A stretch of 64,000 bases of DNA, from assembly GCF_000255555.1 (NCBI RefSeq), contig NZ_AGRW01000048.1:22362-86361 (forward strand). The letters are read 5' to 3'. The notes under the pieces are model-generated. The model saw only the letters and a program-made list of their open reading frames with translations. It searched no databases and was not told where the DNA came from. A program made the position numbers and the translations under genes. Positions 34,432 to 42,746 of this stretch are shown here, piece after piece; position 1 is the first letter of the stretch, and every line of letters starts with the position of its first letter. Origin of the DNA: Treponema saccharophilum DSM 2985. Lineage in GTDB: Bacteria > Spirochaetota > Spirochaetia > Treponematales > Treponemataceae.

Positions 34432-35223
34432 CTAGATTGATTCGATTTTATTACGCAACCATTCGTACTTGCTTTTGATGCTTGTTGTTTGCTCAATTTT
34501 TCTTTCACACTCTGCGATATTTTTCTGTACATTGTCTTTTATTGGCTCTAAATAGACTGAAGTGGCTTTTATATCCCTGTCGTTTGCAAAAGAGATGAAA
34601 TCGACATACCACCACTTGTCATCATCTTTTGTTATGTATGGAACAGAGTTTATAGCTCCTGCTTTTTGCAGTTTTTCTTCGATTGCTTTCGATAGTATGG
34701 TTCGTGGATTAACTGCAAATTCTGATTCGGATTCAAGAGTATGTGCTTCTAAAAAAGCTGGACCAAAAAATACGTTTTCCTTGTGGTACATCTTTCCAAT
34801 TGCAATGCCACCTCTGGTGAAAAAATCGCTCATCGCAAGTTGGCTTATAATCCAAGCAAGATTGTATACAATCAATGAAATCTTTTTTACAAAGTCAGAT
34901 TCCGTGTAAGGGAGAGTTATTGCAATCGAATCTGAAAAATAAGAAATCTGAATTTCGTTCATTACTTTTTCTATTTCGTCTTGGTTAAGCTGTAAATTAG
35001 GAATGTCAATAGCATTTTTTAATTTGATAAACTCATTTAGACCGTCTTGTGTGTTAAATGCCTTTATAAATCCAAGCAATTCTGCAATGTGTTTTAAATT
35101 TGCTGGTAATTTCTGGCTTTCAAAAACTTTGTTCTTGAATCCGAGGATATCCAAAATTACAACGATTGAGTCTTCATAAGAAAATGAAGTCTCTTCATGT
35201 TCAGGATATCTGTCTTTCACCAT
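34432..35223 (-). CDS. protein with class III nucleotide-cyclase-like motifs
   Basis: Predicted 263 aa, cytosolic. The order of motifs matches the class III adenylate/guanylate cyclase fold. VVILDILGF (Asp25, as in the metal-binding DxxGF strand) comes first, then ISYFSDSIAI (Asp98, in the place of the GDG turn). TRGGIAIGK (137-144, like RxGIhxG) and FFGPAFLEAHTLES (like Gxxvn.AaRle) follow. No HAMP, receiver or membrane part is attached. Stand-alone proteins of this kind occur in mobile and defence loci, but cyclase activity is not proven and the fold may be used otherwise. GAGGGA precedes the ATG. It heads the two-gene unit divergent from the XRE regulator. It is AT-rich and probably transferred. 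Confidence 0.6.
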   Translation of the reverse strand: MVKDRYPEHEETSFSYEDSIVVILDILGFKNKVFESQKLPANLKHIAELLGFIKAFNTQDGLNEFIKLKNAIDIPNLQLNQDEIEKVMNEIQISYFSDSIAITLPYTESDFVKKISLIVYNLAWIISQLAMSDFFTRGGIAIGKMYHKENVFFGPAFLEAHTLESESEFAVNPRTILSKAIEEKLQKAGAINSVPYITKDDDKWWYVDFISFANDRDIKATSVYLEPIKDNVQKNIAECERKIEQTTSIKSKYEWLRNKIESI

Positions 35224-35258
35224 ACCAATTTCCCTCGACTATCGTCCATGTTTTGCGG

Positions 35259-35298
35259 CAATGGAATCTGTCAATTCCATTGCTATGGTATACCATAG
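35259..35298. promoter_or_regulatory. paired palindromes in the island's divergent promoter
   Basis: CAATGGAAT/ATTCCATTG (35259-35282) is followed by the perfect 16-bp palindrome CTATGGTATACCATAG (35283-35298). They lie between the cyclase-like gene and the XRE gene and are plausible operators for the XRE protein. Confidence 0.55.
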
Positions 35299-35418
35299 CA
35301 CCCCGCTTGCGCTCGTTTATCCTTACTTACCGCAATGACAAAAAGTAACTTATTGCTATTAGCATAACTAACACTGCGCTTATGGTCAATAGTAGCTTTT
35401 AGCAATATTTTAAGATTA

Positions 35419-35739
35419 ATGAACGAAATATCGATTGAAACTGTCATTAGGGAAAATATAAAGTCGCTTCGGAAGCAATTGGGCTGGAGTCAGGAATTTT
35501 TGGCAGAGAAGACTGGTGTTTCTGCGCCTTATATCACGCAAATCGAAGTCGGTAAAAGAACACCGTCGCTTGATATTGTAGAAAAGTTGGCATCCGCGCT
35601 TGGAGTCGAATACAAAGTGCTTTTTGAACCGCGAAATTCACCGGCGGACATATCATCAGGCAATTTTTCAAAGCACCTTCTTGAGTCGAAACTCATCTCG
35701 GCGATTACAGATACGATTCACAATGAGTTCAATGCATAG
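35419..35739 (+). CDS. XRE-family transcriptional regulator
   Basis: Predicted 106 aa. The N-terminal helix-turn-helix (~10-65) is canonical: ENIKSLRKQLGWSQEFLAEK, TGVSAPYITQIEVGKRTPSL, DIVEKLASALGV. A short C-terminal helix may dimerise. Divergent from the cyclase-like gene, with palindromes between. No clear Shine-Dalgarno; TATTTT ends 7 nt before the ATG, so it may be leaderless. It probably represses the island operon. Confidence 0.85.
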   Translation: MNEISIETVIRENIKSLRKQLGWSQEFLAEKTGVSAPYITQIEVGKRTPSLDIVEKLASALGVEYKVLFEPRNSPADISSGNFSKHLLESKLISAITDTIHNEFNA

Positions 35740-35804
35740 CCGACAAGGAATGCCTTGCGATAAAAACGCTGGAACCGCAAGTTGCCTTCAGCAACTTGTC
35801 GGCT
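35738..35804. repeat. nested inverted repeats after the XRE gene
   Basis: AGCCGACAAG (35738-35747) is complementary to CTTGTCGGCT (35795-35804), and CAAGTTGC/GCAACTTG (35778-35798) forms a short hairpin inside. The outer arm overlaps the right 19-bp direct repeat. Confidence 0.6.
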
Positions 35805-35811
35805 TTGAAAA
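35793..35811 (+). repeat. right 19-bp direct repeat of AT-rich island
   Basis: AACTTGTCGGCTTTGAAAA, identical to 32906-32924. Confidence 0.8.
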
Positions 35812-35823
35812 CAGTTTTGGGTT

Positions 35824-35974
35824 TCACTTTCCTTGATGATAATGTGTGCCGCATTGAACTATATACAATTTGTCATCATCTACTTTATACACAAGCCTGT
35901 TTGCTTGTTTTCGTCTCCATAAGCTCACGAACCTTGCCGTTTCCATTTTCTATTTTGGCAGATATTGTAGTCAT
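35824..35974 (-). pseudogene. remnant of a YoeB/RelE-type toxin module
   Basis: On the minus strand an ATG at 35974 with CAGGAGG upstream opens MTTISAKIENGNGKVRELME, then stops after ~29 codons. In another frame the same DNA reads LWRRKQANRLVYKVDDDKLY followed by IVQCGTHYHQGK and TGA at 35824. That end is typical of YoeB/Txe-type mRNA interferases (RLVYxV, then a final HY). The two frames suggest a decayed or frameshifted toxin gene. It adjoins the AT-rich island. The family call rests on the C-terminal pattern only. Confidence 0.45.
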
Positions 35975-35984
35975 GTTTACTGCC

Positions 35985-36016
35985 TCCTGGTCATTTCGAG
36001 TTCGGAATGACCAGGA
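35985..36016. repeat. 11-bp hairpin over the remnant's ribosome-binding site
   Basis: TCCTGGTCATT pairs with AATGACCAGGA across 10 nt. It is a copy of the dispersed GTCATTCCGAACT-type element and overlaps the AGGAGG before the ATG at 35974. Confidence 0.65.
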
Positions 36017-36187
36017 AATCGTGTTCCTCCGAAAATCAGGACAGAGTCTTTTGCAAAAATCAGTTGTCGAATATATGGAAAATAACGATGTTGCGGCTGT
36101 TTTTATGCCGGGTTTGAATTTTGACGACATCGGCGGGATTTTGGGTATATAATCAGAAATATCAAATTTTTATTTTTGGAGAAGAAA

Positions 36188-37822
36188 ATGAAAAAAATCG
36201 TACAGATTGGAATCGCGGCGCTTTCTGTCCTCGCGGTTTCGTCATGCCACCGGGCGGAAAAGACGAGCGAATCCGCGTCTTCCGCACCTTCCTCGTCGAA
36301 CGGAAGCGCGCTTGATGCCGCGACCGTCGCAAACGAGAAAGTGGAGAAAGTCGCCTCGATAACGAGCATCGGCGACGTGAAGGGAACCCGCATTTTTGTC
36401 GTGGGCGATTCCACGCTGAGCGCGTTCAACGACCCGTATTATTATCCGCGCTACGGGTACGGGACGAAAATCCAGGATTATCTCGATTCTGAAAAGGCGA
36501 CCGTCGTGAATCTCGCGATGAGCGGGCGCTCTTCAAAAAGCTTTCTCAAAGAGGCGAACTACGAGACGCTCAAAAAGAACATAAAGAAGGGCGACTACCT
36601 GATTATCGGTTTCGGGCACAACGACGAGAAAGGCGAGGAAGCCCGCTACACGAACCCGAACGGGACGAAAGATGAAGCCGGTTCGTTCAAGAATTCGCTG
36701 TACCAGAACTACATAAAGCTTGCGCAGGAAAAGAAGGCGACGCCCGTTCTCTGCACGCCGATTGTCCGCCGCGCGCCTGGAAAAGCGTACGAGGGCGCTG
36801 TCGTTCACGTTACGAAAGACGCAGCTGGATTCCCCGGCGGAGATTATCCCAAGGCAATCCGCGAGCTTGGTTCCGAGACGGGAACGACTGTCGTCGATTT
36901 GACTTCGATTACAAAGGCGCGGTACGAGAACCTTGCCGACGACAAGGCGACCGCGAAATTCCACGCGCAGCTGACGTTCAAGGCGGCTTCCGTCGACAAC
37001 ACGCACCTCAACACCTATGGCGCGTCCGTTGTCGCCTACGATGTCGTGACTTCCCTCCGCGATGCCGACAAGAAATTCGCCAAATTCGTTAAGGACGGAA
37101 TCAGCGCGCCGACCGAGGAAATCCTCGTCAAGAATCCCGATTACGTTGTTCCCAAATATTCCGAATTCAATCCCGCGGAGGATGCGTCTGCCCGCTACGA
37201 GCTGAGCGCGCCGTGGTTCGGGACGGTGTTCGGCGATTGCGGCGGAGAGGAGAAGCTTGCCGACCCCGCGAATTACGAAATTATAGAAAGCGACGGAAAA
37301 ATAACGATGCATTCGGGAACGGTTGACGGCAGCAAATCGGTCGGAAAAATTGCCGGCGCTTCGGACGGAATCCAGTTCTACTTCCAGAAACTTCCCGTTG
37401 ACAGGGATTTCACGCTCAAGGCAAAGGCGAAAGTCCTCCAGTTGGCGAAGAACAACCAGGTTTCGTTCGGCGTTATGGTGCGCGACGACGTTTACATCGA
37501 CAAATTCGACAACTCAATCAATTCCGATTACGTTGCGGCAGGTCCGCTCAAGCTCGCGAACGGCGACGATTATTCCTCAAGCTGGATGCGCAAGGACGGG
37601 ACGCTCAACGAGACGCACAACGCCGGGCAGAAAATTCCCGAGGTCGGCGACGTCATCGACATCTCCATCACCAAGAAAGGCAATGTCTACACGACAAAAT
37701 TCGGAAGCGACACTGCCGAGTATACGATTGACCTCAAAAACGTGGACCCGAACGTGATTTACGCCGGACTCTACACTGTCAGAAGCGCGTACGTCGAATT
37801 CACCGAGGTGTCTCTGGAGTAG
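36188..37822 (+). CDS. SGNH-type rhamnogalacturonan acetylesterase lipoprotein (CE12-like)
   Basis: Predicted 544 aa. Lipoprotein signal ending LAVSSCHRAE. After a Ser-rich linker, residues ~65-310 form an SGNH hydrolase with block I VVGDSTLS, a Gly/Asn block GFGHND and the Asp-His pair DNTHLN. This combination is typical of CE12 rhamnogalacturonan or pectin acetylesterases. A second beta-rich domain follows from ~345 (LPVDRDFTLKAKAKVL, QVSFGVMVRDDVYID), like concanavalin-type or carbohydrate-binding modules. It would remove acetyl groups from pectin at the cell envelope. TTGGAGAAG lies just before the ATG at 36188. Confidence 0.85.
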   Translation: MKKIVQIGIAALSVLAVSSCHRAEKTSESASSAPSSSNGSALDAATVANEKVEKVASITSIGDVKGTRIFVVGDSTLSAFNDPYYYPRYGYGTKIQDYLDSEKATVVNLAMSGRSSKSFLKEANYETLKKNIKKGDYLIIGFGHNDEKGEEARYTNPNGTKDEAGSFKNSLYQNYIKLAQEKKATPVLCTPIVRRAPGKAYEGAVVHVTKDAAGFPGGDYPKAIRELGSETGTTVVDLTSITKARYENLADDKATAKFHAQLTFKAASVDNTHLNTYGASVVAYDVVTSLRDADKKFAKFVKDGISAPTEEILVKNPDYVVPKYSEFNPAEDASARYELSAPWFGTVFGDCGGEEKLADPANYEIIESDGKITMHSGTVDGSKSVGKIAGASDGIQFYFQKLPVDRDFTLKAKAKVLQLAKNNQVSFGVMVRDDVYIDKFDNSINSDYVAAGPLKLANGDDYSSSWMRKDGTLNETHNAGQKIPEVGDVIDISITKKGNVYTTKFGSDTAEYTIDLKNVDPNVIYAGLYTVRSAYVEFTEVSLE

Positions 37823-38262
37823 GCGCACGCATTGATTTTCGCGCGTTTATCATTGCGCATTGGAGCGTGCGCGCGCAGCACCCCGCTTGGCGGGGTGTGC
37901 GCCTTTGTGGGCGGACTTTGTGTTGATTGACGATGCTTCGTTTTAAGAGGAGCGTGCGCGCGCAGCACCCCGCTTTGGCGGGGTGTGCGCCTTTGTGGGC
38001 GGACTTTGTGTTGATTGACGATGCTTCGTTTTAAGAGGAGCGTGCGCGTGCAGCCCCCTGCTTTGCGGGGTGTGCACCTTGATGAGCGGACTTTGTGTTG
38101 ATTGACGATGCTTCGTATTAGGGAGCGTGCGCGTGCAGCACCCTGCTTTGCGGGGTGTGCGCCTTTGTGGGCGGACTTTGTGTTGATTGACGATGCTTCG
38201 TATTAGGGAGCGTGCGCGTGCAGCACCCTGCTTTGCGGGGTGTGCGCCTTGGTGGGCGGACT
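37823..38262. repeat. tandem array C, five ~84-88-bp units
   Basis: Units restart with GGAGCGTGCGCG near 37862, 37949, 38037, 38122 and 38206. Each has the hairpin GCACCCCGC...CGGGGTGTGC, then GTGGGCGGACTTTGTGTTG and GACGATGCTTCG. The first unit is led by GGCGCACGCATTGA, which links it to array D. It fills the gap between the acetylesterase gene and the convergent PAP2-like gene. Confidence 0.9.
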
Positions 38263-38266
38263 GGGC

Positions 38267-38335
38267 GTCATTCTGAACTTGTTTCAGAATCTTTGTTGTC
38301 CGGTTGGGTGCTGAAATAAATTCTGCATGACGGTA
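38267..38335 (+). repeat. dispersed intergenic palindromic element
   Basis: GTCATTCTGAACTTGTTTCA opens it and TTCTGCATGACGG closes it; same family as 23071-23150. The following 130 bp to the next gene show no gene. Confidence 0.6.
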
Positions 38336-38464
38336 TTTTTGAACAGGCGGATTTGTTTGGGGCGAGCGGCTCCGGGCACATCCGCTTTTTTTGCTGTGCA
38401 CCGGACTTTGCGCCGATTTCGGCTCCGGCAAACACCGCACATTCAATAGCTCGGCATTCGTTTT

Positions 38465-39421
38465 TTATGTTCCGGGATTTTTTTGCGCGGCGGAATCGGA
38501 GACGTTTTTTTCGTAATTCAGAAGGAATTCGCGGACGGGGACGAACCAGTTTTCGCTTGTTTTTCCTTCGCTGATGAATTTCTCGAACAGTCCGGCCATG
38601 TACGAGCGCGTTTCGTCCGCATCTGCGGAGGGAATTTCGTTTTTCCTGAACATGTCGTCGAGGAATTTCCGCGCGTCGTCCTCGCTGAAAATGTCGGGAA
38701 AATTCGACGAGACGAGGTAGAGCGCGGCGGGGATGCAGTTCACGCTGTGCTGCTTCACGAAAAGGACGGTCTCCGTGATTTCGACGGCGCCCGCGTACAA
38801 TTCGCCCTGCCACCGCCCGATTTCCTCCTCAGTGAATCCCTCCTTCGCGAAAACGGAGCGGTAGAAGCCGAACGCCATCGCCATCGTCGCGACGTGAAGG
38901 CTCGGTACGCAGAGAAAATGCGGGTCGAGCGCGTGCATCTGGCGGAACTCGCGCATCTCGTTGTAGGCGGGGCGGTCTGTCGTCGTGAGGCGGAAATGGT
39001 AGACTTCCGCGGAATGCTCGTAAAGTTTTCTGAACCGCCTCATCCATTCACGCGTGAGCTTTCCGGCTTTCCACCATCCGCAGCGCTGGACGAGCAAGTT
39101 GAGCGGGCGCACCCACAGGTTGATGAAGTCGAGGTAAATCGGGACTTTTTCTGGGCGGAACGGAATTTTACTGTCGAGCGGATGGTCGACGTGCACGACG
39201 GGAATCCGCAGAATCCGGAACTTTTCGAGGAACTGAACGAAGAAGAATTCCGTTATTATCACCGCGAAGCAGCGGAAATTCGTGAGAACCGCGCGCGGGT
39301 GGAACAGCACGAAAACGTACGACAGCCACGGGTTGAAGCTTTTGAGCGTGCGGCCGGCAAGAAGCGCCGACCTTTTTTCGCTTTTTGTTTTGATTGAAGA
39401 TTTGTTGCCTGAATTTTTCAC
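38465..39421 (-). CDS. PAP2-superfamily-like protein, GTG start
   Basis: Predicted 318 aa. The central CVPSLHVATMAMAFGFY and later VLFVKQHSVNCIPAALYLV recall the PSxH and HxxxD blocks of PAP2 lipid phosphatases and inositol-phosphorylceramide-synthase relatives, although the last Asp is replaced. One or two hydrophobic stretches near the N-terminus and around the motifs suggest membrane association, but helices are fewer than usual. GTG at 39421 is the only usable start after a TAG. TAGAAT ends 6 nt before it and there is no Shine-Dalgarno. Function as a lipid or polyprenyl phosphatase is tentative. Confidence 0.6.
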   Translation of the reverse strand: MKNSGNKSSIKTKSEKRSALLAGRTLKSFNPWLSYVFVLFHPRAVLTNFRCFAVIITEFFFVQFLEKFRILRIPVVHVDHPLDSKIPFRPEKVPIYLDFINLWVRPLNLLVQRCGWWKAGKLTREWMRRFRKLYEHSAEVYHFRLTTTDRPAYNEMREFRQMHALDPHFLCVPSLHVATMAMAFGFYRSVFAKEGFTEEEIGRWQGELYAGAVEITETVLFVKQHSVNCIPAALYLVSSNFPDIFSEDDARKFLDDMFRKNEIPSADADETRSYMAGLFEKFISEGKTSENWFVPVREFLLNYEKNVSDSAAQKNPGT

Positions 39422-39427
39422 CCGCCG

Positions 39428-39433
39428 ATTCTA
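39428..39433 (-). promoter_or_regulatory. -10 box giving a leaderless GTG start
   Basis: Reads TAGAAT on the minus strand, 6 nt before the GTG at 39421. Confidence 0.45.
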
Positions 39434-39474
39434 TCAGATTGCGCCGAAGAAATCGACGAGCGGGAAGGCGGATT

Positions 39475-39870
39475 TCAGGCAAGCGCGTCCAGAAGCGCCG
39501 TGATTTTTTCTTTTTGGGAATCGCCGAGCGTTCCGATGATTTTGCGGTATCGCTCCGAATGCGGCCCGCTGTTGAGAATCCGCCTGTTGAGCATCTTCGC
39601 CCATTCCCTCGCACCGTCCATTTCCGGCGTAAGGAGCGCGATTTTCCGCAGGTATTCGTCGCCGTCGTTCTGCTCCACGAGATGGACGAGGCTGAACATA
39701 AGCTCGTCGTCCGCCGTCTCGTCGGAGAACGCCTTCAAAACATCGTCGAGGTCGTCCGCCTCCAGTTTTCCCCACAACGCCGAAAGCGCGTTCTCGAACT
39801 TCGCGCACTCGTCCTGCGACGCAAGATTTCGCGCCTGTATCAGCTCCTGAATGTGAATCTTTTTGTCCAT
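39475..39870 (-). CDS. Imm30-family immunity protein
   Basis: Predicted 131 aa acidic cytosolic protein. The pattern DDLDDVLKAFSDETADDELM, FSLVHLVEQNDGDEYLRKIA and especially AREWAKMLNRRILNSGPHSE matches Imm30 immunity proteins of polymorphic toxin systems. They neutralise a cognate contact-dependent or secreted toxin. GGAGG lies 6 nt before the ATG at 39870, which is chosen over the in-frame start at 39882. No toxin gene is adjacent: an orphan immunity gene. The PAP2-like gene follows on the same strand but has its own promoter. Confidence 0.75.
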   Translation of the reverse strand: MDKKIHIQELIQARNLASQDECAKFENALSALWGKLEADDLDDVLKAFSDETADDELMFSLVHLVEQNDGDEYLRKIALLTPEMDGAREWAKMLNRRILNSGPHSERYRKIIGTLGDSQKEKITALLDALA

Positions 39871-39924
39871 AATTCCCTCCAATCGATTTTCAGAATCATA
39901 GTAAATTGACCGGAAAAAGTTGTC

Positions 39925-39962
39925 ATTCCGAGCGGCTTTCGCACAAATTCCGTTCGGAATGC
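39925..39962. repeat. dispersed palindromic element
   Basis: CATTCCGA and TCGGAATG form a stem around 19 nt. Same family as 23071-23150. Confidence 0.5.
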
Positions 39963-40003
39963 ACTTTTCAAGGTAACAGGCTATAAAATTGGCTTTGCAG
40001 ATT

Positions 40004-42670
40004 TTATTTGCCGAAGACTTCCTTCGCCACCGCGACCGTCGCCATCGCGTCCTTTCCGAAATAGTCCGCGCCGATTTTCGCGGCGTAGTCGGCGGTAAGA
40101 ACCGCTCCGCCCGCGATGATTTTCACGTCGCGCCCGAGCTTTGCCGTCTCCTCGCGCAGGAGCTTTATCGTTTCCTCCATGCTCGCCACGGTCGTCGTCA
40201 TAAGCGCGGAAAGCCCGACGAGGCGGATTTCGTTTTCGACCACGGTTTTGACGACGGTTTCCGCGGGGACGTTCTTCCCCAAATCGATTACGGTGTAGCC
40301 GTAGTTTTCGAGCATCGCCTTGACGATGTTCTTTCCGATGTCGTGGATGTCTCCGTGGACGGTCGCGATTACGATTTTTCCCTTCTCCTCCGCCGCCGCG
40401 CCGGACGATGCGAGCGTCTCCTTGATGACCGCGAACGCCGCCGACACGGTGTCAGCCGAGAGGAGCAGCTGCGGGAGGAATTTCCTTCCGGACTCGAAAT
40501 CCTTTCCGACCAAATCGAGCGCGGGGACGATGCATCGGTCGATTATCTCCACGGGTTTCTTTCCGCCGTCGAGGAGCTTTCTCGTCGCGTCGGGGGAGGC
40601 GTCCTTGAAGCCCTTGCATATCGTGTCGATGAGCGTTTTCTCCTCTTCCGTCAAGTCGGCGGGAAGGACGGCTGATGAATTCTCGGGCGTTTTCGCGTTC
40701 GATGTTCCGCCTGCTTCTGTTCCGCTCAAGGAACGAGCCTGCTCGGCGCTGATTCCGTATACGGGCGCCGTCGTTCCCGTGTATTTTTCGATGTAGCCGA
40801 GGCAGTTCTCGTCGAATCCCGCGAGCGCGCGGTAGCCGTGGTACGTCTCCATCATCGGCTCGGAAAGCGGGTTTATGATGCACGCCGTCAGCCCCGAGTA
40901 GAGCGCCGCCATGAAAAATCGCGAATTCACGATGTCGCGCCTCGGAAGCCCGAACGAGATGTTCGACACGCCCAAAATGAACTGCAAACCTTGCGCGCCG
41001 AATTCTTTTTTGAGGATTTCGATTGCGCGGCACGTCTCGAGCGCCTCTTTCTGCTGGCTCGAAACCGTCAGAGTGAGCGTGTCTATTACGATGTCGCGCA
41101 CCGGAATCCCGTATTTCGCCGCCTCGGCGATGATTTTCCGCGCGACGGCGCACCGTCCCTCTGCTGTCGGCGCGATTCCGTCCTCGTCGATGCAGAGCGC
41201 CACGACCGCCCCGCCGTAATGCGCCACGAGCGGGAACACTTTGTCCATTACCTCGCGCTTTCCGTTCACGCTGTTGACGAGCGGCTTTCCGTTGTAGTAG
41301 CGCAGCCCCTTCTCCAGAACGGGAGCCTCGCTTGAGTCGAGCTGGAGCGGGACGTTGAACGCCGCCTGAATCGTCTTCACCGCGTCAACCATCGTCTGCG
41401 CCTCGTCTATTCCGGGCAGCCCCACGTTCACGTCCAGAATCTGCGCGCCCGCGTTTATCTGCGATTCCGCCTCGTCGAGGACGAAATTCATGTCGTGCGC
41501 CTGCAGAGCCGCCTTGACCTTCTTCTTTCCCGTCGGGTTTATGCGCTCTCCCACAATCTGCGGCCCCGCCTTCCCGCCGATTTGCACCGTCGAATTGTAC
41601 GAGCAGATGAACGTGTCGACGGAACGACAACTTGCAGAGTTGTCGCCGCTTTCTTGTTGCGCGCTGGTTGAGTCTGTCGAATTCCGCGGTTCCGCCGTTT
41701 TTTTTGCGCCGATTTCCGCGATGTTCTTGAATTCAGCGCGCTTTCCTGAATCTTCCGCGGCTTTTCCGCTTTCCACTGCGCCAATCATCGCGGAAATGTG
41801 GTCGGGTGTCGTTCCGCAGCAGCCTCCGAGAAGAAGCGCGCCGGAGAACCTGTTTCTCAGCTGGCTTTGTGCGAATTCGCCCGCGCGCGCCGGGAATACA
41901 GCTTTCCCGTTCACGACGGTCGGGATTCCCGCGTTCGGCTGGACGAGGACGGGCGTGTGGCTGTAGCGGCAGAACTGTCTAGTAAGCTCCTCGCCGTCGG
42001 GGAGCGAGCCGCCGCAGTTGAACCCGAGTACATCGACCCGCAGCGCCTCGAGATAAGTGACGCATGTCAGGACGTCCGCGCCCGTCAGCGTGCGCAAATT
42101 GTCCTGGAATGTCGTCGTCGCGACAATCGGCAATTTCGTGTTCTCCTTCACCGCGAGAATCGCCGCCTTCAGCTCGTGGAGGTCGCTCATCGTCTCGAGA
42201 ATCGCAAGCTCCGCGCCGTATTTTTCCGCCGTCGTCGCCGCGATTTTGTACGCCTCGTACGCCTCGTCGAACGTCATGTCGCCCATCGGCTCAAGAAGCC
42301 GCCCTATCTGCCCTGAGTCCCACGCCGCGTATCTCGGCTCTCCGTCCGCCTTTTCCTCGGAAATTGCCGCCTTCATCACGTCGAATTCCGCCTTGAGGTA
42401 TTCTTCAAGCGAGAATCTCGCGTCGCCGATTTTGAGCGGATTGATTCCGAACGTGTTTCCCGTAAGAACGTGCGCGCCCGCGCGGATGTATTTTTTATGG
42501 ATTTCCTTTATGACGTCCGGATTCGTCACCGACAAATCCTCCGGAATCGCGTAATCCGTCACGCCCGAAGCCTGAATCATCGTTCCCATTCCGCCGTCAA
42601 AGTAGACAGGCTTCCCCGCCTGAATCCGTTCCTTCAAAAACTCCCTGAACGCAGGTTTGCGCTTTTCCAT
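40004..42670 (-). CDS. metH: cobalamin-dependent methionine synthase lacking the reactivation domain
   Basis: Predicted 888 aa against ~1200 for full-length MetH. The order is a homocysteine-binding domain (1-~305; FDGGMGTMIQASG, zinc cysteines in GFNCGG ~216 and LLGGCCGTTPDH ~284), a Ser/Lys-rich linker, and a pterin-binding domain (~372-640; IVGERINPTGKKKVK). The cobalamin cap and binding domains end the protein (~690-888; the cobalt-ligand motif DIHDIGKNIV ~775). The C-terminal SAM-dependent reactivation domain is absent, so another protein must rescue oxidised cobalamin. It makes methionine from homocysteine with methyl-tetrahydrofolate supplied by MetF, encoded 2 kb away. AAGGAG precedes the ATG at 42670. 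Confidence 0.93.
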   Translation of the reverse strand: MEKRKPAFREFLKERIQAGKPVYFDGGMGTMIQASGVTDYAIPEDLSVTNPDVIKEIHKKYIRAGAHVLTGNTFGINPLKIGDARFSLEEYLKAEFDVMKAAISEEKADGEPRYAAWDSGQIGRLLEPMGDMTFDEAYEAYKIAATTAEKYGAELAILETMSDLHELKAAILAVKENTKLPIVATTTFQDNLRTLTGADVLTCVTYLEALRVDVLGFNCGGSLPDGEELTRQFCRYSHTPVLVQPNAGIPTVVNGKAVFPARAGEFAQSQLRNRFSGALLLGGCCGTTPDHISAMIGAVESGKAAEDSGKRAEFKNIAEIGAKKTAEPRNSTDSTSAQQESGDNSASCRSVDTFICSYNSTVQIGGKAGPQIVGERINPTGKKKVKAALQAHDMNFVLDEAESQINAGAQILDVNVGLPGIDEAQTMVDAVKTIQAAFNVPLQLDSSEAPVLEKGLRYYNGKPLVNSVNGKREVMDKVFPLVAHYGGAVVALCIDEDGIAPTAEGRCAVARKIIAEAAKYGIPVRDIVIDTLTLTVSSQQKEALETCRAIEILKKEFGAQGLQFILGVSNISFGLPRRDIVNSRFFMAALYSGLTACIINPLSEPMMETYHGYRALAGFDENCLGYIEKYTGTTAPVYGISAEQARSLSGTEAGGTSNAKTPENSSAVLPADLTEEEKTLIDTICKGFKDASPDATRKLLDGGKKPVEIIDRCIVPALDLVGKDFESGRKFLPQLLLSADTVSAAFAVIKETLASSGAAAEEKGKIVIATVHGDIHDIGKNIVKAMLENYGYTVIDLGKNVPAETVVKTVVENEIRLVGLSALMTTTVASMEETIKLLREETAKLGRDVKIIAGGAVLTADYAAKIGADYFGKDAMATVAVAKEVFGK

Positions 42671-42746
42671 TCTGAACACTCCTTGCCGCCGTTCGCCTTC
42701 CGCACCATTCGGAAGAACGCCCGCCTGTGAAAATGTAGCAGAATGC

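Noticed and set aside
42671..42740. Cobalamin riboswitch upstream of metH
   Set aside because: Only ~70 bp separate metH from the repeat array. One hairpin can be drawn, but no B12-box or the required long folded leader is present.
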